Below are positions 20,857 through 32,525 of a stretch of DNA of 64,000 nucleotides, piece after piece. Location: NCBI GenBank assembly GCA_038501195.1, contig JBBPUQ010000001.1, positions 1,798,001-1,862,000 of the forward strand, in the 5' to 3' direction. This DNA comes from Nemania diffusa (lineage: Eukaryota; Ascomycota; Sordariomycetes; Xylariales; Xylariaceae). The notes under the pieces were generated by a model that was not told where the DNA came from, searched no databases, and was given only the letters and a program-made list of their open reading frames with translations. A program made the translations under genes and the position numbers. Position 1 is the stretch's first letter, and every line of letters begins with the position of its first letter.

Positions 20857-23800
20857 ATGTCACCTGCAAGAATGGGCACCCACTCGGCAACGTCTTGCCT
20901 TAGTGCAGAACCTCATGATGACGCGATAAAAGACCCCCTAGTCCATTACTTGGGGTGCACGAAATTTGACGATAGGAAGAAGCTCCGAGGTCCCGATCAT
21001 GATATTTGGAAATGGGAGAAAGAGCACCAGGAAAACTTAGAGGCCGCACGCGGGACTCCCAAAATGGAAATTAAGAAAAAGGCAGAGGAGAGTGTGAAAG
21101 CAATACGAGAGCGCTGGGTAAATAACTTCGACAAGGAACTCCGACGAATTGAAGTGCTTCGTAAAGCTTTTGAAGCCGAGGAATTGGCTAAGAACCCTGT
21201 TTCGGAAAGAAATAAACGTGACGAGAAAATCGAAAGACAGAACTCGGACAAGAAGCTCGTTATGAAAGTAAATGAGTGTCGCGAGGCATGGAAGATCGAT
21301 GTTATTGAAAAGAAGCAAGCTGCCGGTATAGATTGTTCGCGAACAGTTGGGTATGGGGCACCAGAGGACGGCACAATTGAAGCTAATGCAACGGCGATAA
21401 ATCAAGACCCTACACGCAACGTTTATGTGCCAGAAAAGGATGTCTCCGTCGGTATTATACAGTTTGATAATAGTGAACCGTTCAATGAGGACTGCCAGTC
21501 ATTCAACAAGAGCGTTAAATCTATCAATGGCAAGAGAGGGCTCATCTGGGGGAAATTCCCAGACCAAAAAACCAGTGTCCAATCACTTCTACGCGAAGGA
21601 AAAAGTGATGACCCCGAACAGAATCTGTTGCATAAGGATCGAATACATGACCAACTCGACCGCATTCGATATTTTCACATTCCATCAAACAATATGATCG
21701 TAAGTTCAGTTGCGTGTTCATTGATCTCTTCGTCTCTTTATACTGATATGGAAGCTAATCATTTTGCAGTGGGCGGAGGTAGGTTAGAGTTGACCTTCTA
21801 AGAACCTGACCTCTCTAACTACATACAGGAAGCGATTAGCAGGTATTTTGGTGAAACCAGACTGGACTTAGCTTCGTTCCAATTACAATTGGGGCGCAGA
21901 GATAAGACTAAATCCGCTGTCATTCTTCAAGATCGTTATTGGCGAGGCCAGCTCCAAGCGGATGAGAGAGGCCCTCCTCACGCCAGATATATGTCACCTA
22001 TTTGTGAGACAATACAATCAAATCAAAAAAACGAGCACTCTCGTGTGGGAAAAGAACCGGAAACCAAGGGCTTGGCGCTAAAGAATATGGTGCTCTTCGT
22101 CAGTCAACAGTTTTGAGCTATATCTGGATAAATAATAACTGATGTGTGACATACAGATGCCATACCTTCATTGGGAGACATCGAAGAAAAGAGAATATTT
22201 TGCGTCAGAAATGGATGATATTATGGCCGAAGCTTCAAGGAAGAAAACAGATCAGGAAAAAGAAAGGAAAAAGGAACGTATAAAGGAGAGGGGAGGTCCA
22301 AAACGAGACAAGATAAAGTCTAAACCCCAGCAGGGACACGCGACATGGGCTAGAGGTAAGAAATAATTGCGTATTGCATAACAATGGCTAACCAGTGTAG
22401 TGTTCGATCGCGTCAAGACAATATTTCCCCCAACACTACGGACGACAGCCCACCCAGGAGCCAGAACGTCGAAACAGGAGCACCAAACAGACGACTATTA
22501 TCAGATATATGACAAGGTCCTGCAGGCATTTCCCACAGTCAAGCGATTGCCATACGAAGCTAAGAGCTCATTGGGAAAGTACCTCATGGCTGTGGCAAAG
22601 CTCTATGAAGGCATGGCAAACTATAGGGACAAGATACTTTTACGAAAGTATCTCTCTGATGACCCACCACTTCATCCACGTAGAACACTTGACCAAGCAT
22701 TCTACTGGACACTAAGATCAACTAAAAAACGAGACTGCGACCAGGTTGTATTCCGCGGCACGACAACAAAGCCCGATGACTTCCACCGTTTCGACCCCAA
22801 GGCCGAAGAGTGGCCAAAGCATGTAGAGTACGAGATTGAAGGCACTTGCCAAGAATGCACCTTCAATATCCAGAAGCTATCACGAGTCGTTATGGTAGAT
22901 CAGCTGTGGATGTGGATTTTAGACTCGAAAACGATCATTACTTGCTTCCCTAAACGATACGGAGCGAACAAGAATGACGCCTCCGGAATCCATAAATCTA
23001 TCAGATCTCGACTTGAAGAGATCGGGTCTGTCCGTACAGTCTTTGAACTAGGTCTCATCATTCTTGATGAGTGCTCGAAGACATTTTTCGACAGGACTAG
23101 AACACTCGATAGACGACCGCAGGTCATCAACGAATTCGCAAGGGCTATCGGGAATATTGTAAGTTTTGTTTCGAGTTTATAAACCGCGCGACTAATTTTC
23201 GTGAAAGATGCATGAGCAAAGTGTCGCATTTAATCGCCTTTGGTGGTGGACCGAGCAGATGAAATTAGTATACTGCTCAAAAGGTTACACTGATACATCG
23301 AATCTGCGTATGGCACTGCTTGATATTAACCCAGAAGGCCGCTTGGATAAGGAGATCGAAGACATTATAGAGGAGTTGGACATTATGATCCACCTTGCTA
23401 ATACCCACCAAGAAATTTTGAAGAAATTCGTTGAACAAGCAGAGCACATCCTTAACCCTAAAGGTGAATTCAAAAACAACGATGAGCCCCAACAACACAG
23501 CGGAGAAAAGACGGAGTTGCCCCTCTCTGACACAGAGAGGGAGAGGGAGAAGAGGGTGATGGCTTTCCAAACCTTCAAGCAGAAAGCCGACGAGGTGCAG
23601 GCAAGGGCATTAGACCATATTAGGGAGCTTGAGAAGTTGCGCCAGAGTGCTAAGAAGACCGCAGATGATGTAAGCAAGAAACACTACGTAAACATGATAC
23701 GGTGATTGCATGTGTAATGCTAATTGATGCTTATTTAGGTCCTGCATCTGCTATCGATGAAGCAACAACAGGCGAGCGTCTTTCAAGCATGGCAGGCAAT

Positions 23801-24557
23801 GAAACAATCCGACGAAACCATCAAGCAGGGTCAATCGATTATGACTTTCACCCTCGTAACTATCGTATTCGTGAGTCCACCTACTCCAACCCTTCCGTCA
23901 GCTCATATGGAAATATTGCTAACTAGAGTGACGTAGTTACCCTTGTCCTTCCTTTCCAGTGTATTTGGTATGAACAACGTAGAGTTTGGGAGCGGCAACT
24001 GGCACATCTCCCGACAAATTATTTATATATGTAAGTTACTGTCTCCCTTGGATGAAGACCCCTGTTCCCCTAAGAAGTAAGATATTAACAAAGCACCAAT
24101 TTGGATAGTCTCTATCTCTGCAGGTGTTGTTTTCTTCAGCCTTCTTCTCGCCTTCAGCTCTTGGATCCGAGCATTTATCTGGTCATTCTACGTGCGGACT
24201 TCGACTGCTGGGGTTGTGCGCTTGGGGTTCTACGATATCTACCTCGGTCGGCCAACCGAGCGCATCTATGAGGACGCTGCGCGGAAGATACACAGGGCTA
24301 AGAGAGACAGGCGGAAGGAGTATTTTGATCGAAGGTGGGAAAAGCGAAAAGAGAAAGACCGCCTAGAAAAGGAAATGCAAGATAAGAAGAACGAAGATGA
24401 AGATGCCGAGGCTAAGAAACCGACGAGAGCTCATTGGCCCTGGAGTCTCAGAGACGGAGGTAGTGTACCAGCTCAAGATCCAGAGAACGGGACGCAACGG
24501 TCGACCAATGGAACTCATGACTCTACTTCCACCAGTAACACTTTACGGACAATCTAG
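20857..24557 (+). CDS. Fungal CorA-like Mg2+ transporter family protein
   Basis: Manual nine-exon model: 20857-21699, 21770-21778, 21829-22098, 22157-22355, 22401-23158, 23208-23669, 23739-23870, 23937-24030, 24124-24557; 1066 residues with consistent phases. The large cytosolic N-terminal part is highly charged and coiled-coil prone. It carries the family blocks RIRYFHIPSNNM, VLFMPYLHWET, VVMVDQLWMWIL and FPKRYG. The C-terminus has two adjacent membrane helices (about 876-900 and 916-940), with the CorA signature GMN at 902-904 directly after the first. A basic/acidic tail of about 110 residues follows. CorA proteins are homopentameric divalent-cation channels. In this fungal branch, function is mostly unproven, so Mg2+ transport is inferred from GMN. 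Exon 2 is only 9 nt (Trp-Ala-Glu). The start is the first ATG of the open frame; an upstream exon cannot be excluded. Confidence 0.88.
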
Positions 24558-25257
24558 GGGGGTTTTTTTTAAGAACCCCTCCCCCCAAAAAAGCTGGAGG
24601 ATCTTAAAGTCCGCTTTAAGTGTTACGGTCTATCTTCTTTCCTCTCGTCCCCCCTTTCTTTTTTTTTCATATTTTTCGATGGCGCAAATTGCTACATTTA
24701 GCTCTACCTACACTAAGGACATCGGTCATTCCGGAAATCAGGTTCTTCAATTAGGGAAGTGTACATTAGGTAGAATGACTAGGATGAGTTATGTGCAAGT
24801 TAGTTATCCTTCCAACTGGAGCATTTCCAAAGTGCTTGTTAATGGTACATTATATCGTCAGACCCAAAAATATAACAACCTACCGTAACAGTAAACCCGA
24901 TGTTCTCGGAGTTAATGGCTTGTACGTTATTTGCAGTGAGATCTAAACAAGTTTATTACTGAGGCTGAAGTTAAAGTTCTGTGTCGCGAGATAGATGGTG
25001 TAAAACACACACCGAATTACTTAAAAGAATATCAATGCAACTACTGCGCCTTAGAAGCTCCTACAATCACATAAGCATCTTGGGAGTTTATGAGAACTTA
25101 AAAAATAAAATCAATCGAATTAGTGAAGAGGACTAGCTAGGTATATATAGTAAGAAATCAACGAAAATCCCTAAACTCAGCCCAAAAATAGACTCTCCAT
25201 GTGCCTTGATCGCGTGCACTGTAACAATAGTCCGTCTAGTGCAAACTCCTTACGCCG

Positions 25258-25425
25258 ATGCCGCCAAAACTTTGTTAACTGGGTTCGGCCCTAAATATTT
25301 CCCCAGATAAGACGTATTGATTGGTTTATTGAGCGCGGGGAGTCGATCACGCTGTTTTTCCTTTGCGCTTAGTAGATAAGCGTCCTAGGGCCAAACCCAG
25401 TTAGTTGAAGACTTGGCGCTGTAAA
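25258..25425. repeat. Inverted repeat, possibly a MITE (single copy here)
   Basis: A left arm containing TTAACTGGGTTCGGCCCTA (near 25275-25293) is matched by a right arm containing TAGGGCCAAACCCAGTTAG (near 25386-25404). The similarity extends outward to GCCGCCAA / TTGGCGCTG. Arms are about 35 nt with a few mismatches, separated by about 95 bases without coding potential. No second copy was found in the window. Confidence 0.55.
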
Positions 25426-27136
25426 GAGGCCTAGTCCAGGATATCTCCTTTAGGTTTAGCGCAGGTGGTCAGCCTAAAAGTATTGATCTTATCAATCAGA
25501 TCAGTCCAATCTATGAAATTTAGCTCCTGATCCCTCCTAACTAAATGTTCCTACCCTGATTCCCTTGCCCGTGAGAATTAATTTTAAGTGCTTTATTATA
25601 TATATGCTACGCACAAAGGTAGTTTCCGCGCTTTTTATCTTAAATACCCGCTTGAAAAAGTAATTTGTGGGGATTGATTGCTCGACTCTCGTCGTTGTAT
25701 ACTTTGTCGTCGTTTAACATACTGGACTCCGTTTCTAGACGCTGTGTGGTAAATAAGTTTATTATCGTTTAACTACCTAGAATACAAGCTTTAAGTGAAT
25801 GATTTAATGGAAGCTCAAAAGATAAACAAGGATATGCAAATAAAAGTAGAGTAACGTCTACGGGGGCATCGTGTACTAAGGTATAGATTCGTCATGGTGG
25901 TATTACCAAGATCGATAATCAGCCCTAGGGAATAGGTGGGGAAAAGGATAGGTGGTAGATAGCTATCTATCATAAGAAAAGGAGTGCGCTTGATTCGAAC
26001 CCTAACTTAGACCGGTATACTTTAGGTAAGCTACTGTATATGCAAGGCCTTGCTCTTGACTCTCGATGCAGCGTAAACAAGCCCAGTCAATAACGCGATT
26101 AAGCCAACTCTCTACACTACCGCCATGCCTATTCTAGGTAACTACGTCAAGAACCAAAATTCAATGCCCTCAGCACGTCTGGAATAGAATAGATAGATAG
26201 ATTTCCTGAGCAAGATATGAGCCGCGCAAGAAAGAAATAGTCTAGATGTGTCTAATCAACCAAATTTTAGCTAGTCCGAGAAGATCGTTCTCAAACGCCG
26301 AAAGTCCGCCAACTCGTTAACTGGGTACTTAGGTAGTATGTAGTAAATACGCTTGCGATAGACGTATAGCCGTATAGGTGTTAGGCATCTACTATACCTA
26401 TACTTAAATATGCTAATCTCCGAAAGTCACCTTAGAACACTAGGATTATTAGTGCCGGGTCCTCCCGGGCCCACGCACCGGGTACATGTAATGCGGAGCT
26501 GTAGTGTAACTGGTGTAAGTAAGTCTTGGCGATCGTGTCTGCCATTTCAAACACAGCTAATATCATGGACATATCAATAGATAACTACGGTGGGGGCATG
26601 TTTATGCTAGGGTTTTGGCTTGGGATGACTGCTTATAGAGCCCGGCCTTTATTACGATATTTTCTGCTAGTCGAGGAACAAGTGAATGAATGTAACCACC
26701 TAGAACACCATAGCCATACCCGAATTTGAGCAGATAGTTTACGCCACACAGGAAACGACAGTTACTCGGGGTCTGGGACGCGATGGGGGAAACATGGGAG
26801 CTTTTTAGCATATATAGGAGTTAGAATAGAACTATAATTTGAGAGGTAGCACTTCAGGCAGAGCAGAGTTGTAGTTATAACTGCCATGCTTAATCAACAT
26901 CCTTGTTTTGACTTTCGCCAATTTCTCCAAGAGCTAGATTAGCATACCACCTTTATTACTTTTGAAATACATTACTATCCGCTAGCCCCCTTTTGAAGTC
27001 TCATTGTCTACTACAAGTATAGTTATCATAAGGTCTTACTCATTACCCGCTGCCTGAGGTTAGAGCACGCTAACGTGCTGGTGCCTTTCGAGTTGCCGCC
27101 ACAGTGCGCAATGCGTCCAAGCTACTATTAGAACAT

Positions 27137-27548
27137 ACCTACCTATGGGGGGGAACCCGGTTTTAGGACACACTGGAACTTGCGTGTTTCCTATGTTACG
27201 CTGTCCATTTTCTCGTTATTCTGTTACATGTATTGTATAATAGTGTTATCGCAACTGCATAACTAGGTTTTATTTCTAGGCCGAAACTACCCCCAAGTTT
27301 CTAAGTACACCTGCTTTACATGAAAATAATAATACAGCGTTTTTTCTGTATTTATTATAGCAGAGCTGTAGCATTGTTTTCGGTTATAACATTATATACA
27401 ATATAACATTGTACGGCTCGAAAAAGTTGGAACTGAAATGGTCCGGTTAACATACTGTTAGATTAGCACTGCAGAAGACGGGTAAAAATACTGCTAACAG
27501 CGCTGTCAACAGCGTGTCCTAAAAACGGGTTCCCCCCTATAGGTAGGT
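27137..27548. mobile_element. MITE-like element, family B copy 1
   Basis: Terminal inverted repeats: the left contains GGGAACCCGGTTTTAGGACA and the right its near-complement (TGTCCTAAAAACGGGTTCCC). Flanking ACCTACCTAT / ATAGGTAGGT extend the symmetry. About 350 bases of non-coding, AT-rich interior lie between. Copies with the same termini occur at 32853-33018 and 38387-38743. A TA target site would fit a Tc1/mariner-type origin, but this is an inference. Confidence 0.75.
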
Positions 27549-28240
27549 AATCTCTTAGCTAAGTGCTTAAGTGTAGTACTACCTATCAGACGCGGTGTTC
27601 TCGGTAGCAGCCGAAAAGAATACGTCACGCATCTACAGTTACATTGAAATCCTTGCTAACAATGCGGGGTACATCCTTCTGGGCGGCGTCAAGTACAGGC
27701 ATGAGAATGTGACTGAAGCAAAAGTGAGCGCTGTAGCTTCTAATCGGCAAAGGTGCATATTAGATTCTGACGAGAATGGGGAGACAGCCCGGGCCTGAGA
27801 GAGCGTGGACTAGAGCGACATTATGCTGCGAGATAATTAGGCGAAGAATTATATAACTACCCCTCTACCTCAAATAGCTCAAGTAGTTTAATTTTTTAGA
27901 GAAGTATGTCTAGTCTTTATACTACCTGTGTTAATCGAAAACCGTCTATTGTCCAAATTCATCAAACGAAAAATAGTACTTATAAGAATACTACAATCGC
28001 ATATCATATTACAAGTAGCGCTCCTTTTCACCTAATCTGGTGTCGGACATGATTTGTTCTTCATTAACTAAGGCTACGAGACGCCATAAACTAAAGTAGA
28101 CGTTCATAAGGCCTAATTGTATCTCATTTTATAAGTAATTGTATAGCTATGGTAGCGTACTATTCATATAGCAACGAGATTGCGGGCTACTTCAGCGCCT
28201 CGCCATCCTACTTTTGCGTGTGCAAAACCCCCAATACTCC

Positions 28241-29104
28241 TCACTTTCCCTCAGGATAATCGCTCTGCGCAGCGATATCCGCCCACTCCTCAATGTCAGC
28301 AACAGTCTTCTTGGCAGCCTTCGCGATTACGGCGCTAGCATCGCTGCCAAGGGGCAAGAAACCAGGCAGGTCCCGACCCGCGGCCACGCCCGACGACGTG
28401 ATGACGTCATACAAGATCTGGGCCCCCTTGACGGGGTCGCCGAGCTGGGCGCCGTGGAAGTGGGCGAAGGCGTCGTCGGCGGCCCTGTTGATGTCGGCGT
28501 AGTCGGCGATGCGCGTCTCGGTGGTCGTGGCGCTGAAGTTGCTGCCGGGCTTGAGCAGGTCGGTGCGGAAGAAGCCCGGCTCGACGAGGCAGTGCCGGAC
28601 GCCGAAGGGCCGGACCTCGTCCGCGAGGCCGATGACGAGCCAGCGCAGCGCGGCCTTGGACGCGTTGTATAGGTTGCAGCTGTTCATCGGGTACCAGGCG
28701 GCCATGGAGCCGATGGTGAGCAGCGTGCCCGAGCGCTTGGCGCGCAGGTGCGGCAGGACGGCGCGGTACACGTTGATGGGGCCGAAGGTGTTCGCTTGGA
28801 ACTGCTTCTGCGTCTCTTCGGGGGTTGTCTCCTCTACCGTGCCCGACTGCACGTAAGCTGCATTGTTGACGACGATGTCGACGGTGCCGTAGATGTTGAT
28901 GATGGCGTCGATCGCGGCCTGGACCTGTGGTAGAGGCTCGTTGTGATCTAGGCGGGCGGCAGTGATGCCTGCAATACCTGTGAGCTTATGAGGGGAGCGG
29001 GAGGCCGCAATGACGCGGTCACCACGGCTTGCTGCGATCTTGGCCAGGTCAAGGCCAATTCCTGCGGAAGCGCCCGTAATAAGCCAGACACGCGAGGTTG
29101 TCAT
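28241..29104 (-). CDS. Short-chain dehydrogenase/reductase (classical SDR)
   Basis: Intronless gene of 287 residues. I place the start at the ATG at 29104 (MTTSRVWLITGAS); the open frame extends 21 codons further, but with no ATG and low-complexity sequence. It has the Rossmann signature TGASAGIG (residues 10-17) and the NNAA variant of the NNAG motif (80-83). The catalytic Ser is about 133 and the catalytic pair is Tyr146-x3-Lys150 (YNASK). PGFFRTDLL follows. This is an NAD(P)H-dependent oxidoreductase of the SDR family that acts on an unknown alcohol or ketone. The arginine in the ASRSPHK segment after beta-2 suggests NADP(H). The gene is notably GC-rich compared with its surroundings, which produces long but spurious open frames on the other strand. 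No neighbouring biosynthetic genes indicate a pathway. Confidence 0.9.
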   Translation of the reverse strand: MTTSRVWLITGASAGIGLDLAKIAASRGDRVIAASRSPHKLTGIAGITAARLDHNEPLPQVQAAIDAIINIYGTVDIVVNNAAYVQSGTVEETTPEETQKQFQANTFGPINVYRAVLPHLRAKRSGTLLTIGSMAAWYPMNSCNLYNASKAALRWLVIGLADEVRPFGVRHCLVEPGFFRTDLLKPGSNFSATTTETRIADYADINRAADDAFAHFHGAQLGDPVKGAQILYDVITSSGVAAGRDLPGFLPLGSDASAVIAKAAKKTVADIEEWADIAAQSDYPEGK

Positions 29105-30158
29105 ATTTGATGTACTGATGCTGAGATCGAGATCAAGATTGAAGTTGAGATTGAGGATGATAGTCAATTCGTTTTATTCGACGATTTGACGGGCGACGTG
29201 AATTGATGTTGAATCGATGCAGTGGTTTAAGTATTCCTTGCTATGTTACAAAACAGGTTTTATCAAGACCAAAGTCGTCAGCACTTCGATGTGTTCCGTT
29301 TCAGTGCCGATTATTTATTCTCACGTTCGATTGATCTCAATAGAGGATAGGATTGCTATTTAAAGAGCCCTTCACGTCATGAGGGCTAGCAAAATACTAC
29401 ACGACATCAGGTCCGGCCTACATAAACTACCGTTACTTCGTGTTTTTGCAACCAAGCAAAACGAACAGTTCAGACACCAAGTGAATCAATCAATCGCCGA
29501 TGCTGCAGTTGTCTTGTAGGACTTTGACGGGTTTAGGCCAACCCCCTATCGCCGACGTCACGGAGTGCCGTTTGGCTGTAAAAGATTGGCTTAATCCCCT
29601 ATCGCCGATAGTCGATAGCCCGGCACTCAACCCCGCGTATTACTGGGTGCAGCGCTGACGGAAACCAGAGCTTCGCTATAATAGACCAGACAACCTATAG
29701 CCAGCTTTGCAGTAAGTAAAAGCTGACTACATTCTCACCCGATCATTGAATCTCCCGTCAAGAACTTCGTTTCGGCATTATCAACATGTCGTGTGGTGAC
29801 AGTATGGACTCAACCTATCTGAAAGCCTATCGTCCAGCTCAGTCAACAAGCTGTACTTTCTATTGTGTAATTAGAGTGTGTATTATGCTTTAGGGGACGA
29901 AGATGTAGAAAAGGCAAAATTGGTAGAGAACACTAGCTTCACGAAAATATGCCCTCAATATTGGCAAAGGCCTAGTACATTGTCTAGGTAGCTGGGCGTA
30001 GCTAGTCTGCTATAGCAAGTGTAGTTGCCCAGGAGCAGTAAATACAGGCAAGCATTATTGGGACACCGTAGTAGGTCAAGTCCCTTGCCTCCAATTATCT
30101 TTGAGACATGTTGTCTACATTAACTTCGTCAAATTTCTTCAGTTTAGTCCATTCTTTT
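29105..30158. other. Intergenic region between two minus-strand genes
   Basis: About 1 kb with no gene. Near 29540-29630 the word CCCCTATCGCCGA occurs twice as a direct repeat, together with GAGTGCCG / CGGCACTC as a small inverted repeat. This could be a degraded small element or a regulatory site upstream of the SDR gene. Confidence 0.4.
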
Positions 30159-32525
30159 TCAGTTCAGAAGCCCAAGCATAGCGAGAACCGCCACTTCAGA
30201 GCCCTCTTCCCCGTTTACATCTCCTATATAACCGAGCATGCCGTTCCCAACTTTCGTGAAAGCTACAGCCACCTCATTCGGCTTACCGACGTACCACACG
30301 TCTGATCTGGCCACTCCCTCAACGTAAAGGGCCTTTTGGCTATAGGTGGGAACGAGGTGTTTCTTCAGGCGATCATCGACAACTCCGGGACGCAGACTGA
30401 CGTCTGTTCGATAGTAGCTCCCTCTTTTCCATGGTAGGCCCATCTTAGCAAAGCAACGGTTAAATTGGCCCTGATTTACGAATGAACTAAAGCACGCTGC
30501 AAGGACCACCGTCGATCCTCTGCGAACACAATCAATGACATGTTCCCAAACCTTCATGAAGTTCACAGCACCTGCATCAGTGACCAAGATCGCCGATGGT
30601 GGAGGATTCTGAGTGAGCATGTCCAAGGCGGCCTTTTGGGTCGTGGCTCGGTCCATTTTAGCCTTGGCGGTGATCTTCGAGATGAGGCTTGCATAGCCGT
30701 CGTTGAACATACTCTCATACTCTAAGCATAGGCAAAGGACATGAGGCTCTCCTGGAGATCTAGCACTAACAGCCGAAGAGTTAAGTCGTGCGTTCTCAAA
30801 ATCAGTTGGCGCTGGCCCTTTGTGGATTGTTTCTTTTGCCGCGGCGTCGGCAAGCTCATTCATCCCTCTAGGGATCTTCCAAAGTTCAACTTCCAAGCCT
30901 ATCTCTTTACACTTCTCTACTTCGCCGAGGAGAAGCTCCCACAGATCTTGATTCTTGACGGAATCGCCAGTTCGCGTCTTCCATCCGTTGCGCACCCAGC
31001 TTCTCACCCACCCAGTGGCACCCTCGACCAGATAAGATGAATCGGTTGCGATGACGATACTGGTGAACCCATCAGCTCGCCAGTCGTTTCGGCGCAAGAC
31101 AGCTATGGCAGCACGAAGCTCAGCTCGATTGCTAGTTGCCACGCTCTCATCCCCGAAAGGGCCCTTGAGCTCTAGCCGACCTGTTACCATGCACGGACGG
31201 CTATTGTCACCAATGGGTGGACGAAGTACCGCTGCCCAGGCTGCCTGTGGGTTCTGCTGTCCGTTGTCTGAACATGCTCCGTCGGCATATGCGAGGGCCT
31301 TTTTAGGGTTGTTGCGATGGACGAAATGGTATACTTCATCTTGGCCCGTTGGTGAAGGTGAGAACAGGTCGTCTGGGCGTGTGTTTGTTGTGGATGCACC
31401 GAACTTGGACGGGAATACTTTGCCAGAACCTCTTCGTCTCTCCGATATTGCCGTGACTTCTCCAATATTCACTCCATCCGATGTAGTAGTCAAGCCCTCG
31501 TATGCCTCAGTCAACTCGCTAATTTCTGATTCAATCATTAAGATGGCATCATAACTTTCTTCCCAGGCCTTCTTGCACTGATAGACGCCCAAAATGGCCT
31601 CCTCGACGGAACCGCGAGTATAATCTAAAGTTAAGGATGGAGCGTCTTCCGATGCGTCCACCAAAGCTTCCCAAATGTGCGGGTTCTTCTTATGCACCAT
31701 TTGAAACAAAGCCAGATATTGGTCCTTGAGTGACTCGGATATGTCCGGTATATCTTCCTCCGTGATCGTTTCGACTTTCTCCCGGGTAATTCTGCCAATC
31801 GGCCGCATCAACTCGTTAGGAGGGGGTGGCCAAGAGGACTCAAAATCCAGGTATTCTTGGTCATAAGACTCGATATCTAGGTACAGACGCACCTTCAGAA
31901 GCGTAAGGATGACAAGCTGGCTGAGACTCAAGTGACTAGCAGTCGCGTCTACTTCTTCAAACGCGTCGGCTCCGCAGATGTCTAGATATGGCAGACTTGC
32001 GTCATGGAAGTGGTGCTCATCGTCGACGACAGCCCACCACTTGAGGAAATCATAGCATTCCTGCTCTCGCCCCAGGCGAAGCAGGAGCCCAGGAACGACG
32101 TCTCGGATGCCTAGATTGTCGGACCGACAGAGTCGAAGCATGTCCTGGAAATGAGCTAAAGCCTTCTCGACGGCTTTGATTGTGTCGATCTGAAATAGAG
32201 CGTCGGCGGCTGCGCATCGGGCCCTCATGTAATCGCGAGTGTCAGTCAATCCCCAGAAGCGACCTACGCCGTTCTCGAAAATGTTGCCTGGGCGAGCTCG
32301 AAGTATGGCTTCCTCTTTCTCAAGTTTCTTCCGGCTCTCGATGATGGAAGTGCATGCCGCCTTGTGCTTTGGACGATGCTCTTTTTGGTGGCCAGCACTA
32401 CAATAATGGACGACTTTACAGCCGCTGCATAAGAGAAGTGGCGTTTGCGGCCGTAGTTTTGGGTAACAGACTGGACACCCACTCTCGGCGGCAAGGCCGA
32501 ACGGGATGTCTCCGAGTAGCGCCAT
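30159..32525 (-). CDS. MYND zinc finger / RNase H-like fusion protein
   Basis: Single-exon gene, 788 residues, ATG at 32525. Residues 17-58 form a MYND-type zinc finger with ligands C17, C20, C33, C36, C42, H46, H54 and C58, a protein-protein interaction module. A helical middle region (about 80-330) follows. An RNase H-like domain covers about 410-565: YADGACSDNG supplies the first Asp, NRAELRA the Glu, ATDSSYLVEG the second Asp and NELADAAAKE the last Asp, so the catalytic DEDD set is complete. The last 200 residues form another globular domain (ILVTDAG, VWEHVIDCVRRG, ending GMLGYIGDVNGEEGSEVAVL), which resembles a ThuA/glutamine-amidotransferase-like fold found at the C-terminus of various fungal proteins; that assignment is tentative. 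RNA-DNA hybrid cleavage is plausible, but the biological role is unknown. Confidence 0.82.
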   Translation of the reverse strand: MALLGDIPFGLAAESGCPVCYPKLRPQTPLLLCSGCKVVHYCSAGHQKEHRPKHKAACTSIIESRKKLEKEEAILRARPGNIFENGVGRFWGLTDTRDYMRARCAAADALFQIDTIKAVEKALAHFQDMLRLCRSDNLGIRDVVPGLLLRLGREQECYDFLKWWAVVDDEHHFHDASLPYLDICGADAFEEVDATASHLSLSQLVILTLLKVRLYLDIESYDQEYLDFESSWPPPPNELMRPIGRITREKVETITEEDIPDISESLKDQYLALFQMVHKKNPHIWEALVDASEDAPSLTLDYTRGSVEEAILGVYQCKKAWEESYDAILMIESEISELTEAYEGLTTTSDGVNIGEVTAISERRRGSGKVFPSKFGASTTNTRPDDLFSPSPTGQDEVYHFVHRNNPKKALAYADGACSDNGQQNPQAAWAAVLRPPIGDNSRPCMVTGRLELKGPFGDESVATSNRAELRAAIAVLRRNDWRADGFTSIVIATDSSYLVEGATGWVRSWVRNGWKTRTGDSVKNQDLWELLLGEVEKCKEIGLEVELWKIPRGMNELADAAAKETIHKGPAPTDFENARLNSSAVSARSPGEPHVLCLCLEYESMFNDGYASLISKITAKAKMDRATTQKAALDMLTQNPPPSAILVTDAGAVNFMKVWEHVIDCVRRGSTVVLAACFSSFVNQGQFNRCFAKMGLPWKRGSYYRTDVSLRPGVVDDRLKKHLVPTYSQKALYVEGVARSDVWYVGKPNEVAVAFTKVGNGMLGYIGDVNGEEGSEVAVLAMLGLLN

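Larger units (their letters stand above)
24558..28240. other. Long intergenic region with two inverted-repeat elements
   Basis: About 3.7 kb with no supported gene. It begins with homopolymer-rich sequence (runs of G, T, C and A at 24556-24600) that could form a hairpin downstream of the CorA-like gene. It contains the inverted repeat at 25258-25425 and a family B MITE-like element at 27137-27548. Remaining open frames are under 70 codons and unremarkable. Confidence 0.5.

Noticed and set aside
24397..24888. 163-codon frame at the 3' end of the CorA-like gene
   Set aside because: It overlaps the last CorA exon in another frame and continues into homopolymer-rich spacer with no recognisable domain.
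25985..26040. GGTTCGAATC on the minus strand, resembling a tRNA B box
   Set aside because: The bases on either side do not form a T stem, and no matching acceptor or anticodon stem could be found.
28214..28933. Long plus-strand open frames opposite the SDR gene
   Set aside because: They mirror a GC-rich gene with strong codon bias and show no domains; the same applies to the plus-strand frames at 35527-36514 and 39342-39978.
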